From NCBI GenBank assembly GCA_002490525.1, contig DKUE01000020.1:1-31736 (forward strand): a stretch of DNA of 31,736 bases, read 5' to 3'. Made by a program: the position numbers and the translations under genes. How positions within the stretch are numbered: the stretch's first letter is position 1; the number at the start of each line of letters is the position of its first letter. The notes beneath the pieces were generated by a model. The model was not told the origin of the DNA and made no database searches. It saw nothing but the letters and a program-made list of their open reading frames with translations. Shown in pieces: positions 28,584 to 31,736 of this stretch. The stretch comes from Ruminococcaceae bacterium UBA7212. Its GTDB lineage: Bacteria; Bacillota; Clostridia; Oscillospirales; Acutalibacteraceae.

Positions 28584-29783
28584 ATGGAAAAAAGCAAACC
28601 TTGGATTATCCGCGGGCTTGCCGTTCTTGGGCTGTTGATTTTTATCACCGCATTTATTTCACAATATCAGGCGCACGGGCTGGATGCGGTGTTGACACGT
28701 CGTCTGCCGCAAATGATTTTAGCGGTCGCCGCGCTGTTTGCCATGCTTGTGAAAAGCTTTTTGCCGTCAAATCGTACGAAAGCTTCTAAAGCGGAAATAC
28801 AGGCAGGGTTTGACCATGCAACACAATCCTTTCGTCCCGAAGACAAGCGCGCGAAAAAGATATTTTACCGCGGTTATACCGCCTCTTGTGAAAATAATTA
28901 CCGTCCATCAGACTTTTGGTACAAACATGCGCTAAAAGCGGCAAAAAGCGCGGCGGCGCGCGCGGAAATTCTGTCTTTTCTCGGAATGAATGCGCTGGAG
29001 CAGGGGAAGTATTCCGAAGCACAGCAGATTTTAGAGGAATCTGCCGCGACCGACAGAACCTGCGTTGGTGCCTGGTGCAAACTTGCGGATGTATACGCGG
29101 CGCGCAGAGATATTGCAGGCGCGATGCAGATTGCCGAACGCGGCTTGAGCTTTTGCCCGCAAAGTGTAGCATTGCTGTCGAGAACAGGGGACTGCGCATT
29201 CCGTTTGGAGAATTATGAAACCGCCCTGCGGGATTTCAGGGCGGCACAACGTTTGGACCCGTCCTCTGCGGTGCTGGCGGGCAATATAGCTGTGGCGTAT
29301 GCAGGATTGGGGGATGCGCAGAATGCCTATGCCGAGGCGGCGCACGCACAGGCGCTCGGGCACAAAAATTACAGTGCCGTTCTGCAAAAGGTTGAGCATT
29401 TACTGCATGTGTACGAAGCGCGGCGCATTCATTATACGGGCGCGTTTACTTTAGAAACGGCGGACGGCGATTTTATCGAGGACTGCAACGAGACACAGCT
29501 TTACAGTGCGCTGCAGGCGGTGTTCCGAGAAGAATCTGAATTTTTGATTCTCACACCGCCTGCACCGATTCAGGATGTGCTGTTTATGCAGACTACGAAA
29601 GCCGAAGGTGCCGTGATTATAGAAGTCTGTGTCGGTGAGGATTGCCGATTCCGCGAAGCTTACCACTGTGTTTGTTCCGAAGTTGAGGCGGCACAGATGT
29701 TTATGGCGTTTTTAACCGAACAGCGCCTGCCGGATGCGCATCGGTTTTCCAAAACGGAGAAGGAAAACAATTATGACAATTGA
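28584..29783 (+). CDS. Tetratricopeptide-repeat membrane protein
   Basis: A 399-residue protein with two N-terminal TM helices (GLAVLGLLIFITAFIS at about 11-26 and MILAVAALFAMLV near 43-56), a basic loop, then TPR repeats. Repeat-like segments are AEILSFLGMNALEQGKYSEA, VGAWCKLADVYAARRDIAGA, SVALLSRTGDCAFRLENYET and SAVLAGNIAVAYAGLGDAQN, with the G/A-Y-A spacing typical of TPRs. The last 100 residues are a non-TPR domain (FILTP-like FLILTPPAPI, VIIEVCVGEDC). Such proteins are scaffolds; the partner is unknown. The ATG has AAGGGG 8 bases upstream; an upstream in-frame start lies before the promoter -10. It overlaps the HD gene by 11 bases. Confidence 0.78.
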   Translation: MEKSKPWIIRGLAVLGLLIFITAFISQYQAHGLDAVLTRRLPQMILAVAALFAMLVKSFLPSNRTKASKAEIQAGFDHATQSFRPEDKRAKKIFYRGYTASCENNYRPSDFWYKHALKAAKSAAARAEILSFLGMNALEQGKYSEAQQILEESAATDRTCVGAWCKLADVYAARRDIAGAMQIAERGLSFCPQSVALLSRTGDCAFRLENYETALRDFRAAQRLDPSSAVLAGNIAVAYAGLGDAQNAYAEAAHAQALGHKNYSAVLQKVEHLLHVYEARRIHYTGAFTLETADGDFIEDCNETQLYSALQAVFREESEFLILTPPAPIQDVLFMQTTKAEGAVIIEVCVGEDCRFREAYHCVCSEVEAAQMFMAFLTEQRLPDAHRFSKTEKENNYDN

Positions 29784-30321
29784 AAAATGCTGTATTTCTA
29801 CCTTTTATAATCACAATTTTGACCCGACTTTGCCGACGGTTGCGGATATTTGTATAGAAGATATTGCACATGCACTGTCTTATATCTGCCGTGCAAACGG
29901 ACATTTTCGGGAGTTTTACTCGGTGGCGCGCCATTCGCTGAATTGCGCTTACGAAATGAAAGCGCGCGGTTTTTCCGAAAAAGTGCAGTTGTTGGCGCTT
30001 CTGCACGATGGCGCCGAAAGCTATATCGGGGATTTGACGCGTCCTCTGCGGCGGCATATTCCTGAATTTACCGAATATGAAAAACAACTGCAAACGCTGA
30101 TTTATACAAAGCTTGCCACGACCGCCGTTACAAACGAAGAAGCCGCCGCTGTAAAAGCGGCGGACGACAGCCTTTTATATCACGAATTCCGTACCTTTCA
30201 CGGCGCAGAATTGTTCGAAACGGCACCTGAACTGCATATTACACTGCAATCTGACAAACCTTTTGCAGAAACCGAACAGGAATTTTTAGCACTGTATCGA
30301 TATTTGTTTTCGTTTGTCTGA
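29773..30321 (+). CDS. HD-domain phosphohydrolase (YfbR-like)
   Basis: A 182-residue HD-domain metalloenzyme. The metal ligands are in SVARHSLNC (H54), the doublet LLHDGAESYIGDL (H78-D79, with E82 and D87) and the later ADDSLLYHEF. The H-D-x-A-E-x-Y-x-G-D sequence is characteristic of the family with 5'-deoxynucleotidase YfbR, which hydrolyses nucleoside monophosphates, and of uncharacterised phage and bacterial relatives. The substrate is not shown. The ATG at 29773 has GGAGAAGG upstream and overlaps the TPR gene by 11 bases, so it is likely co-expressed. It ends before a hairpin shared with the converging permease remnant. Confidence 0.82.
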   Translation: MTIEKCCISTFYNHNFDPTLPTVADICIEDIAHALSYICRANGHFREFYSVARHSLNCAYEMKARGFSEKVQLLALLHDGAESYIGDLTRPLRRHIPEFTEYEKQLQTLIYTKLATTAVTNEEAAAVKAADDSLLYHEFRTFHGAELFETAPELHITLQSDKPFAETEQEFLALYRYLFSFV

Positions 30322-30339
30322 GAACACTGAACGGATAGG

Positions 30340-30371
30340 GAAGAATAGAGCACATACAGGTTCTATTCTTC
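30340..30371 (+). terminator. Terminator between converging genes
   Basis: GAAGAATAGA (30340-30349) pairs with TCTATTCTTC (30362-30371) with a 12-base loop, followed on the plus strand by TTCATTTTTGATTTTTTTT. The right arm is also the end of the converging permease fragment. Confidence 0.65.
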
Positions 30372-31406
30372 TTCATTTTTGATTTTTTTTACGGTTTTTA
30401 CCGTGAGATAGATGTTGACAGCCGACAGACAAACAAGTCCGACCGAAGAAAGAATAAATACGATATATGTGCCGGAAACAGCTTTCTCGAAGTCTCTGAA
30501 TGTGTCTACAGGCGCATATGCATTGTAATTTCTCTGCACTAATTCGGACGCGATTCCGCTGACCGCGCCGAGGCTGTCAGAGCAGATGTAAATGCCGTCC
30601 AGTACAATCAAGGCATCGTACGGTTCTAAATCTATTTCCTCGGTGATTTCCGTTTCAAACATCGCAGAGGCAATTTCATAAAGCGACTGCATTGTGACAA
30701 AGCAAGTCGGTGTTTCATTCGGCATCGTATCTTTTTGCATAAGTGCTATCAGGCTGTTTTCAGATACGCTGTTATCCGCTTGAAACGTCATATATTCCAG
30801 TTTGTCGGATGCAAAGCCTCCCTCTGTAATCTCAGTTACACAAATTTCGAAATCAGCCTGACGGATTTTTTGATTACAGAAATACGCGGTGTTGTCCTGC
30901 ATTTCCAAAAGTCCTAAAAATCGGCAATCCGCTTTCGGCACGGCATACAGCTGAATGGGCTCTTAATTCAAATAAATACCGCCGCAAACACGGTATACGG
31001 GAATCACATTTATGTTTTTGTACGGATATTTTTTCGTAAGAATTTGCTTGATATTTTCCGCATCTGCCGTGTTCACACCGCGCAGAGTACCGCTTTCAAA
31101 GCTGTAATCGACAAAAACCGTGCGTCCCGAGATATTTTCGGCAGTGCCCTTTTCATATTTAAAATAATTTTTTGCATAAATCAGACCCGAAACGCTTGTC
31201 AGAGCGATGGCAGAGGAGACCAAAAATACAATCAGCACAAAAACCAATTTATACGGTGCAATCATGCGCTTGGTTTCCTGCGTGCCGCCTTGCAGTGCAC
31301 GGTTGATATGTTTTTTATAGATTTGAAGATAGATAAACACGCCGAGGCACAGCAGTAGGATGACTGCCGCCGTGATTAGTACCACCGAAGAAAAACGCAT
31401 ATACAT
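30363..31406 (-). pseudogene. FtsX/MacB-like permease remnant split by an in-frame TAA
   Basis: Reading from the ATG at 31404-31406, a 147-residue open frame ends at TAA 30963-30965 and the same frame continues for 199 more codons to the stop at 30363. The whole (347 codons) looks like one protein. Two N-terminal TM helices are VVLITAAVILLLCLGVFIYL and VLIVFLVSSAIALTSVSGLI. An extracellular segment crosses the stop: it has FVDYSFESGTLRGV before it and VTEITEGGFASDKLEYMTF after it. Near the C-terminus is AYAPVDTFRDFEKAVSGTYI, then the TM helix FILSSVGLVCLSAVNIYLTV and a basic tail. This is how an FtsX/MacB-type half-permease or bacteriocin-associated membrane protein looks. A GTG (30941) just after the stop could restart translation, but no good ribosome site is evident. 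One substitution could restore the frame. Confidence 0.68.
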
Positions 31407-31736
31407 TAAATATGAAAGGCCTCTTTAAAAGCATGATAGTTTCTCAAGGCTGTTTCTCTGCTCATTGCGTTGACAAGGTTAAACTCCATTGCAGAAAGCT
31501 CAAGGTTTGCCGGAACAAGGTCAACACCTTCGTCGTGGTGCAGAATACCGACCGTAGGGTCATTCATCGTTTCATTTATGACATCTGTGAGTTTCGTCGC
31601 AAGCGTGATACCCAAGTTATCCGTATCCTGCCAACCGAGACAAGTGGTTAAGTCGCCCTGCGGGTCTGCGTCAATGAGCAATACTTTCTTTCCCTGCATT
31701 GCAAGACCGACACCGAGGTTTACCGTAGTGGTCGTC
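31406..31736 (-). pseudogene. ParA/Soj-type partition ATPase, cut short at its C-terminal side and by the window edge
   Basis: The visible part, entering from the window's right edge, starts TTTTVNLGVGLAMQGKKVLL, then IDADPQGDLTTCLGWQDTDN. This is the P-loop tail (the K-T-T lies at or just beyond the edge) and the deviant-Walker switch of ParA. It continues DVINETMNDPTVGILHHDEG, VDLVPANLELSAMEFNLVNA and MSRETALRNY, matching ParA/Soj proteins of Clostridia mobile elements. Right after LRNY the family sequence stops: HAFKEAFHI and TAA follow, where a complete ParA would go on for about 150 residues with its D-x-x-P-S/G switch. The stop TAA shares a base with the permease-remnant ATG (31406). 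A recombination scar is the most natural reading. Confidence 0.85.

Noticed and set aside
145..30965. Stop-codon recoding (TAG or TAA read as an amino acid) to rescue the two broken genes
   Set aside because: Clear genes in the window end at TAG (era, ylxM), TAA (recD2, mutS2) and TGA (GNAT), so all three act as stops, and the first broken gene also has frameshifts.
1..31736. CRISPR arrays, tRNA genes, intact insertion sequences, replication origin
   Set aside because: No regularly spaced direct repeats, no tRNA T-loop/acceptor pattern, no transposase and no DnaA-box cluster were seen on either strand by eye. Short tRNAs could still be missed without a covariance search.

Overview
The window looks like a chromosomal segment of a spore-forming, moderate-GC Clostridia, most likely an Oscillospiraceae/Ruminococcaceae-type gut bacterium. 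The grounds are: sporulation genes (yqfC, yqfD, ylbJ) inside the Firmicutes yqfC-yqfD-phoH-ybeY-dgkA-era-yqzL-recO neighbourhood; a class A-type RNase P RNA; a Gram-positive undecaprenol-kinase-type DgkA; a dockerin-bearing secreted protein; an LtaS-like sulfatase-fold enzyme; and many Shine-Dalgarno-led TTG starts. The taxonomic call is inference.

Layout. (a) 1-1221: an AT-rich, broken acyltransferase-3 gene with one nonsense codon and two frameshifts. (b) 1251-3374: a likely operon of a GNAT acetyltransferase, an APH-fold kinase and a MIF/tautomerase-like protein. (c) 3380-3760: rnpB with its own promoter. (d) 3791-6475: a small membrane-anchored protein, an unidentified folded-RNA candidate and recD2, ending at a terminator shared with the converging gene. 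(e) 6546-12513, minus strand: an LtaS-like membrane enzyme, then a tightly coupled module of ECF sigma factor, membrane anti-sigma-like protein with Ig-like ectodomain, and secreted LRR/dockerin protein, preceded by a probable ECF-type autoregulatory promoter. (f) 12603-18103, minus strand: yqfC-yqfD-phoH-ybeY-dgkA-era-yqzL-recO (sporulation, rRNA maturation, lipid recycling, ribosome assembly, recombination). (g) 18120-22462, plus strand: ylbJ, a small Cys protein, mutS2 and a lipoprotein. (h) 22492-26200: the SRP/ribosome-maturation operon ylxM-ffh-rpsP-khpA-rimM-trmD, behind a perfect consensus promoter and a hairpin at the predicted 5' end. (i) 26226-28387: a six-TM protein overlapping a condensation-domain-like acyltransferase, with an 18-base palindrome in the promoter region. 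(j) 28421-30321: repeat/hairpin elements, a TPR membrane protein and an HD phosphohydrolase. (k) 30363-31736, minus strand: an FtsX-like permease fragment with an in-frame stop, joined to a truncated parA, probably the scar of a mobile element.

The core is conserved housekeeping and sporulation DNA. The accessory or decaying DNA is at both window edges, and the most distinctive possible system is the sigma/anti-sigma/dockerin-LRR operon at 8579-12513. No tRNA, CRISPR array, intact insertion sequence or replication origin was recognised. No gene-free stretch exceeds about 300 bases once rnpB is counted.
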